Shown: positions 43,343-54,339 of the stretch, in pieces
Layout: each line of letters begins with the position of its first letter
Position numbering within the stretch: the first letter of the stretch is position 1
DNA from: Chondrus crispus
Lineage: Eukaryota > Rhodophyta > Florideophyceae > Gigartinales > Gigartinaceae
DNA: 64,000 nt
NCBI RefSeq assembly: GCF_000350225.1
Contig: NW_005179055.1
Span: 23,531-87,530 of the forward strand
Direction: 5' to 3'
Translations under genes and position numbers: made by a program
Notes under the pieces: generated by a model
Told to the model about the DNA's origin: nothing
The model's database searches: none
The model's input: only the letters and a program-made list of their open reading frames with translations

Positions 43343-44314
43343 TGTAGTGCAACGCGCCTGTTAGGCAGAGACCAAGGTCCGACGGTCCAACACAAACAAC
43401 AGCAACAAAAACAACAGCTGCCAACGGCACAGCGCTACGGAGTGTTCGAAGCTCCCTGTCCTCTTTAAGCGGGTTTGCGGCCCGCAGTAGCTCGGATCCC
43501 TGATAGGGGGGGGGCAAAGAGAAGGGCCCAGCCCGGGATCGGTAAATGGTGGTAGAGACTTGTAAAGGCAACTGCTCGACGAGTTCGGAGGGGTGTTTAG
43601 GTAAACCTGGTCCGATGGGTCGTAAATCCAATGCTCGAAGAGCGCCTTATACACTACACCTTATACCCTTGATAAGGTCTTCGACGGGGACGTCGCAACG
43701 TAGCCCGTCGGGAAAGAAGAAAACGTAGCAGCGCCACACCGTCGTACTGCCCGATGGCAAAGTATCAACAACGGATCGGTCGCAACCAGATTCCGATGGA
43801 ACCAACACTGAGATAAGCACCACTGGCGCATCAACACAAAAGCCCGATGGCAAATGACGTCACGTTGCGGATCGCAATCCTACAAGGTGGGACCAACTCA
43901 AGATTAAGGGAAATTAGGATAGGGAAATAAAGGAAAATTGGTAAGGAAAGAAGGGGACCCCCGAGCGCAAAGGATAAAGTAATCTGTAGTTAAAGGGAAT
44001 GTCTTGTAAAAGACGGACTTCAACCAAGGCGATATCAGACTCTGGCAACTCGGGTTACCTTTACTGACTTGGTGGTCAGAGGGCTAAGGTATATATCGCC
44101 CCGCCGGAGTCACTACAGTAGCTCGCGGCGCTAGATCCTAAATCTAATCTAATGTCAGCAAAATTAATGCTGACTAATTAACTAAATAAAATAAAATAAT
44201 TAGAAATTAAAACTGTGCAATTATTCACACGTGTGTCCCCCAACCCGGACTACTTTTCATATCCAAATATTTTCCTTTCTTTTCCCCCCTTTTTCAGGTG
44301 CGTATTGCACTACA
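43343..44314 (-). repeat. Chromovirus 2 5' LTR (972 bp)
   Basis: Partner of 16785-17757. The few differences include one base lost in a C-run near 44285. Followed by GTGAC at 44315-44319 and then the remainder of the chromovirus 1 LTR. Confidence 0.92.
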
Positions 44315-44319
44315 GTGAC

Positions 44320-44816
44320 GTACCAGTGCTGACGGGCGGAGGCGGTTCCGTGGTCGCTCGCGTGCTGCGCGTCCACTCCGGCTCGGCTCCGACTAAACGC
44401 GCGTGAAGAGCGAAGGCGACGTTTAGAATAAGCTGGGTGGACTGACCTTGGCGGTCGGTTGAGAACAAGCCCGTGCTTGTCCCCCTCCGCCGCCGTCGGT
44501 CCGCTCCATATTTAATATACAAAACAATCTATCATAACACCACAGTACCGAGGTACTGTAGTGGGCTACTGTAGTGCAGGTCGGCCTGCACTGTAATACT
44601 GTCAGCTATGTCGGGGCTGACAGTACGCGTATTACCCGTGGTGCGTGCGCGCTTCGTTCGCGCGCCGTACACGTGTGCACGTGTATGCGCGTGTCCCTTG
44701 TCCCCGTGGCGTACACGTAGACACGCGCGGTTGTACTGTAGAGCTCGACGCTCTACAGTAGCTGACCTAGTTCTTGATCTAATCTAATCGAAACCCTCAG
44801 GGGGGGGTATACTACA
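44320..44816 (-). repeat. Chromovirus 1 5' LTR, outer part (497 bp)
   Basis: Continues the LTR interrupted at 16784. It contains the TATA-like box at 44519-44509 and one copy of the 22-bp hairpin unit that is doubled in the 3' LTR. Ends CTACA, followed by AGAAT at 44817-44821. Confidence 0.9.
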
Positions 44817-44821
44817 AGAAT

Positions 44822-45656
44822 GATTCGAAATGCGCATTATCACTGCGAGTGGAACACCTGCTGCGTACGCCGACGATATACCTCCACTGCGAAGCGACCT
44901 TGGTGAGAATTTCATACCCTTTGGGGCGTCCGTCCCAGTTTCATCGATCAGAGCAGTCATGGTCTGGGAAAGGAGAGCGGCAGGTACAGGTTCTTCTTGG
45001 TTGGTAGCAGCGGGAAAGTGAAAACCGGAGGTAGGTGCGTGTTTGGTGAGACGGGTAAAGAGCGCGCGAATCGGATCGGATCCTGGGTGCGTAGGAACAC
45101 GCAACGCAATGCGGGGAACAACACCCGTTTCGGCGTACTTGAAACTTCGGAGCTGTAGCTCCAGGCGAGAAGGAAGGAAATGGATATCTGTTGAACGGAG
45201 ATGGCGGACGGTGGACGGCCGCGAGCACAGTAGGAAACCGGCTGCAACCAGACCGAAACTGCGTAGAGTCGCTAGGTTTGCTGCGTTAACGGCGCGGTGT
45301 AGCGCCAAAGCCGCTACCGAGGCGGGCAACGGAGCCAAACGTTTTGGAGCGCCGTCCAAGCGCCTAGCATCCTCGGCACAGTATCCCCGGCGGGTGAAAA
45401 GGACGAGCGAGTCTTGCGTTGGATTAATGAGACCGTAGCGGCGATGTTGAGCTGCAATGGCAGCAAGGTACGGGCGGAGCGAAGAACGGCTGTTGAAGAC
45501 AAGTCCGAAATCAACCTCGATCTGCATATTGGCCTCCACTGTACTGGACCGATGGGAAAATATGGTTCTGAAAAATCGGACCCAGATTTGGAATTCCTTG
45601 AAAACAGACCAAAAATTGGGGTGCTTCCAAACTAGATCCTCCGCGGTCGTCTGCAT
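44822..45656 (-). pseudogene. DIRS tyrosine recombinase, catalytic part
   Basis: Phage-integrase-type recombinase that inserts the circular DIRS cDNA. The frame contains SLRPYLAAIAAQHRRYGL, then SRPSTVRHLR (first catalytic Arg region) and SPRSLRSGG, where the family normally has H-S-L-R: the His of HxxR is Arg here. IMRISNHS leads across the chromovirus 1 insertion to HYLDP at 2654-2551. The upstream part lies in another frame at 46290-45914, with an unassigned 257-bp gap (45657-45913) that may hold a small insertion or several indels. Confidence 0.75.
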
Positions 45657-45913
45657 TTGCGTCTACGTAGACCTCACCAAATGCAAGAGACACCTTATCC
45701 GATAATGCCGCAGCACGCTTGTCGCTTTTGGAATGCAAATGGAGGATCATCAAGTGGACTGACCGTTTCAGAGCTACTGGAGTCATCAGTACACGGACTG
45801 AAGAGTCGCGACGGTCTTGTGTATTTAGGTGCACAAGACCGCCGCTCTAGAGTAGAGTGGATACAGAACGCAAAAAGGAATAAACCACGACAACGACCAC
45901 TCCGTGAGTTTTA

Positions 45914-46290
45914 TCAACCGCGCACTGTATTCTTATTGTAGAGGAACCCCAAGTAGCTGGAGACTGTTGAAGGAGAAGCAGGGAGAGCTTCGAGGCTGTT
46001 ACCGGTACAGTATTCGTCAAATCGCTCCCAATGACCTTGATAACTGGCCTGCGTGCTTCGAGCGTACGCATTATTGGCTAGGCGTGCGGCAGTGGTTGCT
46101 CCGAGGGCAGACATGTGTAGCTGCGACTGCGCTGCCCGAGTCCCGTCGAAAACCCATTTCTTGCGCTGTGTTCGCCGAAAACGAGTGCGACGGTGTTCCA
46201 TGGTGGTGTAAGCTCCTCCCGGGCTTGTAGTTCGCGTGCACCCGCCTCCACGGATGCTTGATACCAACCTTGCGTGTGCCAAAATGGGGT
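45914..46290 (-). pseudogene. DIRS tyrosine recombinase, N-terminal part
   Basis: The frame reads ANNAYARSTQASYQGHWERF and PASPSTVSSYLGFLYNK, the SAM-like N-terminal core-binding domain of tyrosine recombinases, and ends at a TGA at 45914. It directly follows the RNase H region on the minus strand and overlaps no other real gene. The start is uncertain. Confidence 0.65.
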
Positions 46291-46454
46291 TATCATTACG
46301 CCTCCACCGTGCCGTACCAGGTGGCGCGCCCATACGGCTAGCAAAGCGGGGCGAGGAAGCACAATGGGGTTTTGGTACTGTGGAATATAACCTGGAAGCT
46401 CTTGCCCATCGTGAACGCTCAGTTTCTGCCGGAGTCGCGTCTCCTGAAGTCGCA

Positions 46455-47912
46455 CTACTGTAGATGGGAGATCCCAACTGTGACTGTCTCGCCGAAGGGA
46501 GAGCCGAACGCCCAGCTGTTGAGGACTGATGGTATGTGACGGGTGGATAGTGTGACGCCTTCCGCCTCGCAAAGCGCCCGCAGCTCGCGGAGGCGGGCTA
46601 GGAGGCGAGGGGAGCGGGAGGTCAAGTTTCGCACGGTGTGTTCTGTGAATTTTGAATGTGTGATGATCTCCACCGCTTTGCGGCGGGCGTACTGGACGAA
46701 ATGCCATAGTGCGTACAGCGCTGCAAGCAGTTCGAGTTCGTTGATGTGTGCGCCCTCGTGGCGGCTGTCGAGAAATCCCGACACGGGGACGAGCCCATTC
46801 CAAGCCGCGCCCCAGCCACTCATGCTGGCGTCCGTGAACACAATCGCGTCTGTCCTTGACCAAATTTTTCTGCCTATATGCGCGTTGCTGCTGAGCCTCG
46901 CCCACCACTGTAGATCGCGCATAGCGGCGTGTGACAGCCGCCTGGTGCCGGTCACATACCTGAGCTCTGCCCATGACTTGGTACCCTCTGCTTGGCTTAT
47001 ACGTGCGTGATAGTGACACACGTGTAGTGTCACGCGTGACGTCACGGTTATCATACCCGGATTTGCAGACTTTCTTGGAGTTATCTGCGGCTGCTGACAG
47101 GTCACGCATGTGGGGCCAGGCTTGATACAGTTGAATAATTCCCGGAGCCTTAGCCTGGCGTCGACGACTGCTGGGCTTACCGAGTTGCCGAGCCCAGCGA
47201 AACTTCTTATGTCGCGTACTCGCACAAAGCGCTTGTGTAGTGAGGCGTAGCGCAGGAGGCGTCGGGCCGGTACCTCGACCTTTGCCAGCTTCGCGGGACT
47301 GAGCGCGAATTGTGCCCTTTCCGTATCGACAAGAATTCCGAGAATTTCTAGCTGTCGCCTCCCAGAAAAGTCGCATTTCTCCGGGTGCAGCTCGAGACTG
47401 AGCTTGGCGGATAGACGGCGTAGCTCCATCCCTAGGGCGGCGGTGTCGTGCTCCGTTGCCTCCTCCCCCTGCGTCGAGCTGCAGGCGGCTCCGAAGAAGT
47501 CGTCGCGGTATGAGTATATTCGATGGCCTCGAGCCCGCAAATGTACCACGACTGGCTTTATTATTTTCGTGAAGAACCAGGGTGCCACTGATAGTCCGCA
47601 GTTTAGACATAGCAGGATATACACCTGCTTTCCTACCTGGAATGTTAGACGCTCCTGATCGCAGCATCAGAGTCGGAGATGATAGTATGCGTCCGAGATG
47701 TCTGCTTTGAAGAGACAATCTCTTGGGCGCAATACCGAAGCCAAATCTTCTAACTGGTCCATTCGAAAAGTCTGTTCTTCGAGATGTTCGTTGATGAGTG
47801 AGTAGTCCACCACGAGCCTCAGCTTCTTGGCCGTGCTTGTAACGAATGCGGGCGACACCTTTCCCCTCATTAGGAGTCTCCTCTGTTGCTCCGGTGATGC
47901 CCGTCTGGCAAA
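46455..47912 (-). pseudogene. DIRS reverse transcriptase and RNase H
   Basis: The frame contains LRLVVDYSLINEHL, DISDAYYHLRL, then a TGA at 47669-47667, then DQERLTFQVG, LNCGLSVAPWFF and YSYRDDFF (the catalytic YxDD of DIRS-type enzymes). RNase H follows with AIVFTDASMSGWGAAW and INELELLAALYALWHF, ending at 46455. On the 5' side the coding sequence passes across the solo LTR at 47913-48521: the upstream part ends RGFA at the GCAAA site and continues RRASPEQQRR here. One nonsense codon and one solo LTR make it non-functional. Confidence 0.85.
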
Positions 47913-48521
47913 TGTAGTCTAAACACCCCCAACGGAGGGGGGTGTATACTCAGTTCTTGCAGAGACCCCGATCGGAGAAGGGAAGCAATCCCAGCTAACG
48001 GAACCCGGAAGCGGGCCCGGGTAGCGTGGTGGTCGAGCGGGTTCGGACGAGGACGCGCGCCCGGGAGGGTCGATCTACGCCTCGACGCCCCGGAGCAGCG
48101 CTGGGTTACGTACCAGCGCTGACAGGCGGAGGCGAATCTAGGCTCGCTCGTGTGCTCGCGCGTCCCCTGCCTGCTCGGCTCCTAACTAGATACGGGCTAT
48201 TGTAGGCAACCCGATCTAGAATAAGCGGGGCGAGCTTGACCAAAGGCGTAGGTTCTGGACAAGCTCGTGCTTGTCCTCCCCCGTCGCCGTCGGTCCGCTC
48301 ACGTATTTAATGTACAAGTTAGTCTATCATACTACAGTACAGTACGTACTGTACTATAGTGCTACTGTGGTCGGCTACAGTAGTGGGTGCGGGTCGCGCG
48401 TACTGTAGGGCTGTCAGCATTCGGTGCTGACAGCACGCGCGCTCGTGCGCGTCGTACTGTAGAGCTCGGGCTCTACAGTAGCTGATCTAATCTAAATCTA
48501 GTCCCAGGGGGTTATACTACA
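47913..48521 (-). repeat. Solo LTR (609 bp) in the DIRS reverse transcriptase, TSD GCAAA
   Basis: Starts TGTAGTCTAAACACC and ends GTTATACTACA, with GCAAA at 47908-47912 and 48522-48526. Related to the chromovirus 1 LTR in layout, hairpins and shared blocks, but diverged and about 90 bp shorter, so it comes from a sister family. Orientation as chromovirus 1. Confidence 0.9.
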
Positions 48522-48526
48522 GCAAA

Positions 48527-48733
48527 CCCCCGGACCATCCAGCGTTTGACCTCCTCCTCGGCCAACCGCAGGTGAGCGGTCTCTAGGTGGTAGCTTGAAA
48601 CAAACCGCTTTCGGGGCCTGGAATGCCATGGTAGTTGAAGCCCGAACCTGATCTGCCGCAGTACCCAAGGGCTCGCACCTATCGCTTCCCACTCCTTGTG
48701 GGATGCGCCAACTCGGGCGAAGGGTGGAGTCAT
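48527..48733 (-). pseudogene. DIRS reverse transcriptase, N-terminal piece
   Basis: The frame reads EWEAIGASPWVLRQIRFGL and ends RGFA at the GCAAA site, the typical entry of DIRS reverse transcriptases. The join to 47912 is in phase after removal of the LTR and one TSD copy. Confidence 0.75.
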
Positions 48734-48899
48734 TCCTGGGTTGTTTGCCTCCTGGAAAAACTAGCGGTTCCGTTCGGTGGACCACTTCCTCCACTCTTGC
48801 CCCCTCCTCGGCCGCCTCCAGGGCGCTATCGAGGCTTCGCCGTACTACGCCCAGTTCCTTCTGCAACCGACTTCCTTCCGGCAAGCTGCGCTGCAGACT

Positions 48900-49837
48900 T
48901 AACTGCTTGTTTCTGTTGCCTCCGGAAAGCTTGTCTCCCGGCCGAGCTATAAGCAGCAGGGGAGTCGATGTAGGCGGACGATAGGTCAGGGTCCGCCGAC
49001 ACCCGAAGCCCCTTGGCGACCACAGAGAACTTCGTATCTGGAAGCTGTGAGTTTGTAGGTTCCGAACGTGGCGACCTGAGCGTCTGATATTTTGAGGAGA
49101 GCTTCTGCGACCTGCTCACTGACGTCGTCCGATAAGGACGAGAATATGTCGAGGCCGAAAATGGTTTTGAGAGATTCAACAAGGGTGTTGTTGATTGACG
49201 TCGCGTACGCGGCGGTGACGTAGAGATGATTTGCTTCACCCTGTCTTCCGATGGAGGTGTTGCCGGAGCAAAAGGTCTGATAATGTTCAACGGATTCGGC
49301 TTTGAAGCCAACGTGGAGGAGGGGGTCAAATCTCGACGGAACTTCGAAGCGGGGAGCGATTGTCTCCCAACGGTTGGCGAGATGCCAATCCTCGGTGAAT
49401 GCTTCGGCTTCCTTGTCTCCGGCGAGGGCCTCACGTTGGCGCTCGGTGAGGGCTTCACCTTCGGATGATGAAGATATGGACTCAGCGTCACCAGAGTCGG
49501 ATCCAGCCTGGATTTACTTCTTGTTACCGGCTCGGCTGCCTTTGTCTTGACTTCCGGCCGGCGTGGGATGAAGAGGAGCGCTTATGGGCTCGACGGCGGT
49601 GATTTAGGGTGACGCGCCAGAGTCTTCAGCTGGCGATGCGTCTTTTGGTGTAGCGGCGCCTTGTCCGAAGGCATATTTTGCAATAGCGTCCGAAATATTG
49701 GTGCTAATGAGCGCCTGTAGTGCTGCGACCTGCTCTTCGGAGAAGGAAACGGGGTTCTCAGCTGGCGCGATGTTGTCAGCCATTCTTGAGGGCGTTACCC
49801 GGCAGGAAAAAGTGTCAGCCTCCGTGTGTTCGTCCAC
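48900..49837 (-). pseudogene. DIRS Gag-like first ORF
   Basis: Begins with MDEHTEADTF or, 19 codons on, MADNIAPAENPVSFSEEQV. The first frame stops at 49604. A second minus-strand frame carries the rest: DSGDAESISSSSEGEALTE, WHLANRWETIAPRFEVPSRF and LLHVGFKAESVEHYQTF at about 49500-49265, continuing to near 48900. DIRS elements have a poorly conserved structural ORF here. At least one frameshift separates the two parts. Assignment rests on position and on coding-like composition. Confidence 0.55.
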
Positions 49838-49873
49838 GGGGAGTTCGCCTTCGAGACTCAGAAGAGTTACTGA

Positions 49874-49944
49874 GAAGCGAATGCCTGCCCGTCAACCGTG
49901 GTGGCACGCCATAGGATTGCTGTATATGTAACTTTTAGGGTAAA
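49874..49944 (-). repeat. DIRS repeat A1, inner part
   Basis: Matches 2289-2359 of A2 with three differences and ends in TAAA, where the Plavaka-like transposon begins. The outer part of A1 is at 63154-63278. Confidence 0.8.
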
Positions 49945-49974
49945 CGTCTGTATTTCTGATTTTCTAAAATTTCC

Positions 49975-50389
49975 TATGCAGAGACCATGCAAGCCCATGC
50001 TCACAATTGGAGCGGTTATCATAACTTTTGCATGGGGATTTGCTTAGGCCTGGTCCTATGCAATACCAAACATGTTCCATGGAACCGTCCATGCACCAGT
50101 CTATGTCTGCATGGGGCAATGGTGGCCAAACCAATTCAGATATGTTCAATGCGAGCTCATGTAGGCATTGGTGTGCATGGGTGTTCATGGGCTCCGCATG
50201 GCGGATTCAATCCAAGTTTTAGTTTTGCCAAACATGTTCCATAGAACCGTCCATGCAACAGTCTATGTCTGCATGGGGTAATGATGGCCAAACCAATTCA
50301 GATATGTTCAATGCGAGCTCATGCAGGCATTGGTGTACATGGGTGTTCATGGGCTACGCATGGCGGATTCAATCCAAGTTTTAGTTTTG
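49975..50389. repeat. Left subterminal repeats, including a 162-bp tandem duplication
   Basis: CATGGG/TGCATGG motifs are scattered through this stretch. Within it a 162-bp unit is present twice in tandem (50066-50227 and 50228-50389) with few differences. The motif orientation is opposite to that at the right end. Confidence 0.85.
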
Positions 50390-52219
50390 GCCCGAAAGTG
50401 CGATACAATCCGTTTTATCGATATCTGATCTGATGCTGCGCCGCAACCCTCAGTGCAGTCAGTATCTACAACCGCTATCCCAGCACCCTTGCCCTACATG
50501 GAGGACTCGTCGGTCCCCCGTTGACAGTTCTTCAGAAGTCCCGTCGAAGAGTCATCATGACATGAAATTACTCAACATGATGTTGAGTAATTTCTGAGGA
50601 CTACAGTAGTAAATGGTAATTTTGTTTAAACGCAGGCGCGTTTTGAGAGTGTTTGGAGTTCGTGCGGGATGAACCAACCCAGAATTTCCGTTTTGTAGTG
50701 AAAAGGGGGTAGTATACAGTACAAAGGAAGTCTCAGCTTGCGCACCGTTTCGAGAAGACTTGGTTGACGCACCTTTCGCAGCCCCATTGTCCGCAGACTT
50801 GTAAAATCGATCGTTGGGTCTTGAGCTGCTCCGCTCACTGCCAAGTCCGTTTTCTTGATCCGTGTACTGCCCGAAGAACGTCTCAACGTTCGAATCTTCA
50901 TGAGATTTAGCAGCGGGACACTGCCAAAAATTAAAATTGTGTAAACCTACAAATTATGTATTAATCTAAACATTATTTAAAATTCAACAAATTATTTATT
51001 TATTATCAGTATTCATGCAGAATTGAACTCGCGACCAAAAGAAAAGGGTAGCAGGGGAGTGGTACCGAAGCACACCACCCCTGCTGAAACCCCTTCTCCA
51101 TCGCCCCGCCTTTGCGTGCGCACGACTACCGACCTTTCTGGCGGTGCCAGAAGTAAATTTCCAACCAATTTATATCCGACGATTTCGTGCTACAGTATCG
51201 GCCCCCCTGTGCATCGGCCCCCCCTTGATTAGTGAAAATAAAGACAGAGTATAATGTTAGAGAAATAAATGAACTTTTCTGTATCGGCCCACCGCCCACC
51301 CTTGCAATTCAATAAAATTCCTCCCCTGCGCAATTTTACACGTGGCTGCAGTCGAGGCATTGCCCGCCCCAGCATTTAATATCCGACGCTCCTCTGCCAA
51401 CAGGGGGCGCTGCAACTCCTGCAGCCCAGCCTCCCCCCTCTTCGTAACCTCCTGTTCCGCTTTCCACCACTTCCGGACGTCAGCTCGCGCTGCAGAAGCG
51501 TCTCCACCCGCACGGCGACAGCTGCGCCCAAGACTCCGTCGTCCGCGCAGACGTGCCACACGCCCGCGGTGCGCCTGCCCCACACGCGCGCCGCTGCCGT
51601 CGCGCCGGCAAAGTTGATCGCGGAGAAGAGGCTGGCTCGTGCACAAAGTGCAGGGGGAGCTGATAGGACAGCCGATCTGCACCGCCAGATCGCGCGCTCA
51701 TCCCTCACGTCGTCATCGAGACGCACGCCGAGTTGGTGGCGCGCAACGCCGTCGACCTCTTGTCTCCGCCGACCCTTCCGCGCTCCATGAGCCCTTCGTA
51801 CAGCTGCCTCTCGTCCAGCTCGCCCTCCATCCCGTCCCTGCTCTTCGCCGACACGTTCTCCCTCCGCAAGTACCTCCCGATCCAGCGCATTAGCTCCCCA
51901 GCGTCATACAGGTTGATCACCTCGTCGTACCGCCGATAAATCCCCCGCATCCTCTCAGTGTCACTCTGCCCTGTTCCCGTCGTAAAACTGGTGCAGGTTG
52001 CACCTGAGCAACTTTCCCACGAACGTCCGATAGCTCTACCGATAATTCACCCCGAAATGCTTCCCCTTCAACATCCGATTGAAAAGAAACATGCTTCCCC
52101 ACCGCATCGCGTAGCCCACCTCGCCAGTTGCGTAACAGCGATTTTAACATTGCCACCCCCACAATATTATCAACCTTATCCTCGAAAACAGGCATCCGTC
52201 AGTAGTGAGACTCAAAATC
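50390..52219. other. Plavaka-like element, left interior without recognised genes
   Basis: Contains a near-perfect inverted repeat at 50564-50594 (15-bp arms, one-base centre), a small minus frame 50901-50626 and a GC-rich minus-strand stretch (51950-51257) with coding-like but shifting frames (YDEVINLYDAGELMRWIGRY). The latter may be the decayed 3' part or a neighbour of the Sel1-like gene. No family was recognised. Confidence 0.35.
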
Positions 52220-53488
52220 TTATTCCAGCAGCTCAGTCAAAGTGCTGGTAACCGTAAAAGCAACGGCGTCAACTCTGGGACGCATGAGATTTCGGACATC
52301 GGTCTCGTCCAAGTCGAGCACGTCGTGAATAATCTGAGACTCGTATTTCTCCATACCGCCTGAGCCACTAGCGCCGGCAACAACGCAGAGCCACTCCGTT
52401 GTTCCGTCTTTTTCAATCGCCATGGTATACAGCCATGCCGCCTGCCCTATGTTACGGCCCACCCCGTCCGCCCCGTGCTGCATCAGCGTGCCAAGATGCA
52501 TCATACCGTCTTCCTCAATCGCATCCTCAAGCAGCTTCGCAGCCCGCGCAGCGTTCTGCAACCCCATCTCCTCCATCCGTCAGGAGGAGAGCCAGATTCA
52601 ACTTAGTGTTACCGCTGCGCACGCTCGTACAGCTCCAGAGCGCGGACCTCGTCCATTTCCACTCCTTCCGTGCCGTGGTGTAGCAGCAGACCAAGATTGT
52701 CCAATGCATGCACATCGTCCCTCCTGTCAATCGCAAACTCGTACAGCTCTGAGGCGCGAACCCCGTTCTTCACGACCCCCCGCGCCGTCCTGCAGTAGGA
52801 GGCCGAGATGCACCATCTCCCATTCGTACAGCGTTAACCGCGTTCGTCTCGACTCCCTCAGTGCCCTTGTGAAGGAAGAGACCGAGATTGACCATCGAAG
52901 CGACATCATTACCCTTCTCGATCGCACGCTCGAACTTGTCTATGCCGTGTTTCTCTCGAATCCCTCCACATCATATACCAGCAGCGTGCCGAAATTGAAT
53001 ATAGAATGGACATGATCTTGTTCCTCAATCGCCCTCCTCTATAGTTTGACAGCCCGCGCTCCATCCTTCCCAACTCCGTCGTTCCCATCCCTCATTACGT
53101 TGCCAAGCTTGTATATCGCGTCGACACACAGGTCTACTTCGATCGCACGTTCGTACAACTACACGGCGCAAGCCGCGTTCCTATCGACCCCCTCTGCGCT
53201 CTTCTACAACAGCAAGCCGAGAGCGACCATCGCGCTGACGTCATTCTTGTCGATCGCGTTTTCGTACAGCTATGCAGCACGGACTGCATTCATGTCGACC
53301 CCGTCTGCCCCCTTCTCCAGTGGTGTGCCGAGGCTCACCATCGCGGCGATATGACCGTGATCCCCAATCGCACGTAGGTCCTCAGTTCGATCCCTCTCTC
53401 CATCTACTTTTTGATGCGTACTTATCTCTCTGCTTAACCGCAGTGTTGGAACACCTCCCGTCGACTTCCCCAATGAAATTGAACTCAA
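52220..53488 (-). pseudogene. Sel1-repeat protein, decayed copy
   Basis: Sel1 (TPR-like) repeats act as protein-binding scaffolds. At least five units can be read: SLGTPLEKGADGVDMNAVRAA, LYENAIDKNDVSAMVALG, KSAEGVDRNAACAV, LYERAIEVDLCVDAIYKLG, and further down MHLGTLMQHGADGVGRNIG. The first 150 codons carry in-frame TAG codons at 53272-53270, 53206-53204, 53161-53159 and 53041-53039, plus one just before a frameshift near 52945; more shifts follow. The first three TAGs fall where the repeat consensus has Glu (RAVELYERA, LLLE). A captured host gene inside the Plavaka-like element. Confidence 0.75.
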
Positions 53489-54339
53489 GAACCTCCTGAA
53501 GTTGGCTTGACCATTTTCTTCCGACTGCTGTGAAGTTCGATAAGAAGATCTTCTCTGTAGCTCGTGCCACGTTTGATCATCTTAACGTAGTATTTCATTC
53601 GTTCACGGAACTGAACGTTTTCATCGTGCTTCTTCTTTGGTCAACGTAGTCAAGTTCTATGGCTGTACGACGATGAGCTGCCAGAAAAGGCTCGAATCGA
53701 TCATTCTTGGGAGTACCTTGACACTTGTGTGTGCTGAGTAGCTGTGGCAATGGAAGGCGTGTCGGCATTAGGGAACATCGGAGCGTCGAGCATGGTGATA
53801 TATGAGCAGTGGCGAGCTCGGGTGTGGGAAACGAAAGAGGTGTCCGACCCCGACTACCTGCCAACCGAAAAGGCCAACCTGTTTTTCGATATATGTTACA
53901 AACAATTACGACATGCTGGATTTTTTGAAATCATCCGCCTGCACTGTTGCACAATAGTGACTGTAGCCGCTAGCATTCCCACGCACAGAGAGCGACCTTC
54001 AACAATACTTTGAGCTTCGGTGGCGATTTTTTTACGATTCGCGATGTGGGCAAGCTGGGCACCATGCTCATCTGCTTCGTCCAGGTCATGCTGTGCGGCT
54101 TCGACGTCATCTAAGGTATGAGAAGACACCGTCACTGCCCCCGTCTGCTGGTCGTTCTTAGAGTGCGGGATGTGGGGCGCGGCGCAATTTACGTTGAACA
54201 TGCTAGCGCAAGAAATGTTTGGTTGTTCGGGGGAGGCACAGACGGACGGATCGCCGGGAATTCATTGTTGTGTACTATTCGAACCTTTTTGGTATAGCAC
54301 TAGTATTTACGTTCTATTACAAGCCTCCAGGTTTGAGTA
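53489..54339. other. Unassigned interval in the Plavaka-like element
   Basis: Small frames on both strands (53744-54013 plus, 54201-53896 minus with an acidic DVEAAQHDLDEADEHG helix). None is recognised. Confidence 0.3.

Larger units (their letters stand above)
16785..44314 (-). mobile_element. Ty3/gypsy chromovirus 2, whole footprint including the CACTA element
   Basis: It is bounded by 973- and 972-bp LTRs that differ at about seven positions by eye (about 0.7%). It is flanked by GTGAC at 16780-16784 and 44315-44319, inside the 5' LTR of chromovirus 1. On the minus strand: LTR, primer-binding site, gag (43179-40876), pol (40847-36465), a long 3' region with an antisense open frame, polypurine tract, LTR. 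Without the CACTA guest it is about 14.5 kb, large for the family because of the 3' region. Confidence 0.92.
2655..44816 (-). mobile_element. Ty3/gypsy chromovirus 1, whole footprint including chromovirus 2
   Basis: Its ends are the LTR termini at 2655 and 44816, flanked by AGAAT at 2650-2654 and 44817-44821. Layout on the minus strand: 5' LTR (44816-44320 plus 16784-16583), primer-binding site, gag-pol (16506-9214), a 5.8-kb 3' region with an antisense open frame, polypurine tract, 3' LTR (3374-2655). Apart from a 22-bp duplication, the two LTRs differ at roughly 13 positions in about 700 bp by eye, so it is older than its guest. It lies in the recombinase gene of the DIRS element. Confidence 0.9.

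Noticed and set aside
17757-43343. Chromovirus 2 LTRs as two unrelated solo LTRs flanking host DNA
   Set aside because: The outer flanks carry one GTGAC pair and rejoin the chromovirus 1 LTR, so both LTRs belong to one insertion. The host-like genes between are explained by the CACTA element with its own TIRs and TSD.
46078-47718. A 546-codon minus-strand frame over the DIRS element
   Set aside because: It is a shadow of the reverse transcriptase/RNase H frame (47912-46455), which has the YRDD and TDAS motifs.
48826-49491. A 221-codon minus-strand frame as the DIRS Gag
   Set aside because: Its Ser/Pro/Lys-rich product is a frame shadow. A different minus frame over the same region has balanced, coding-like composition (DWHLANRWETIAPRFEV).
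50564-50594. Rho-independent terminator
   Set aside because: The inverted repeat is AT-rich, lies in a eukaryotic transposon and has no gene ending at it.
902-53488. A variant nuclear code with TAA/TAG read as Glu
   Set aside because: Long intact genes (pol 40847-36465, transposase 61074-57586, ORFs 26097-24649 and 56400-54340) contain no internal TAA or TAG, and some end in TAA or TAG. One TAA falls at a Tyr position.
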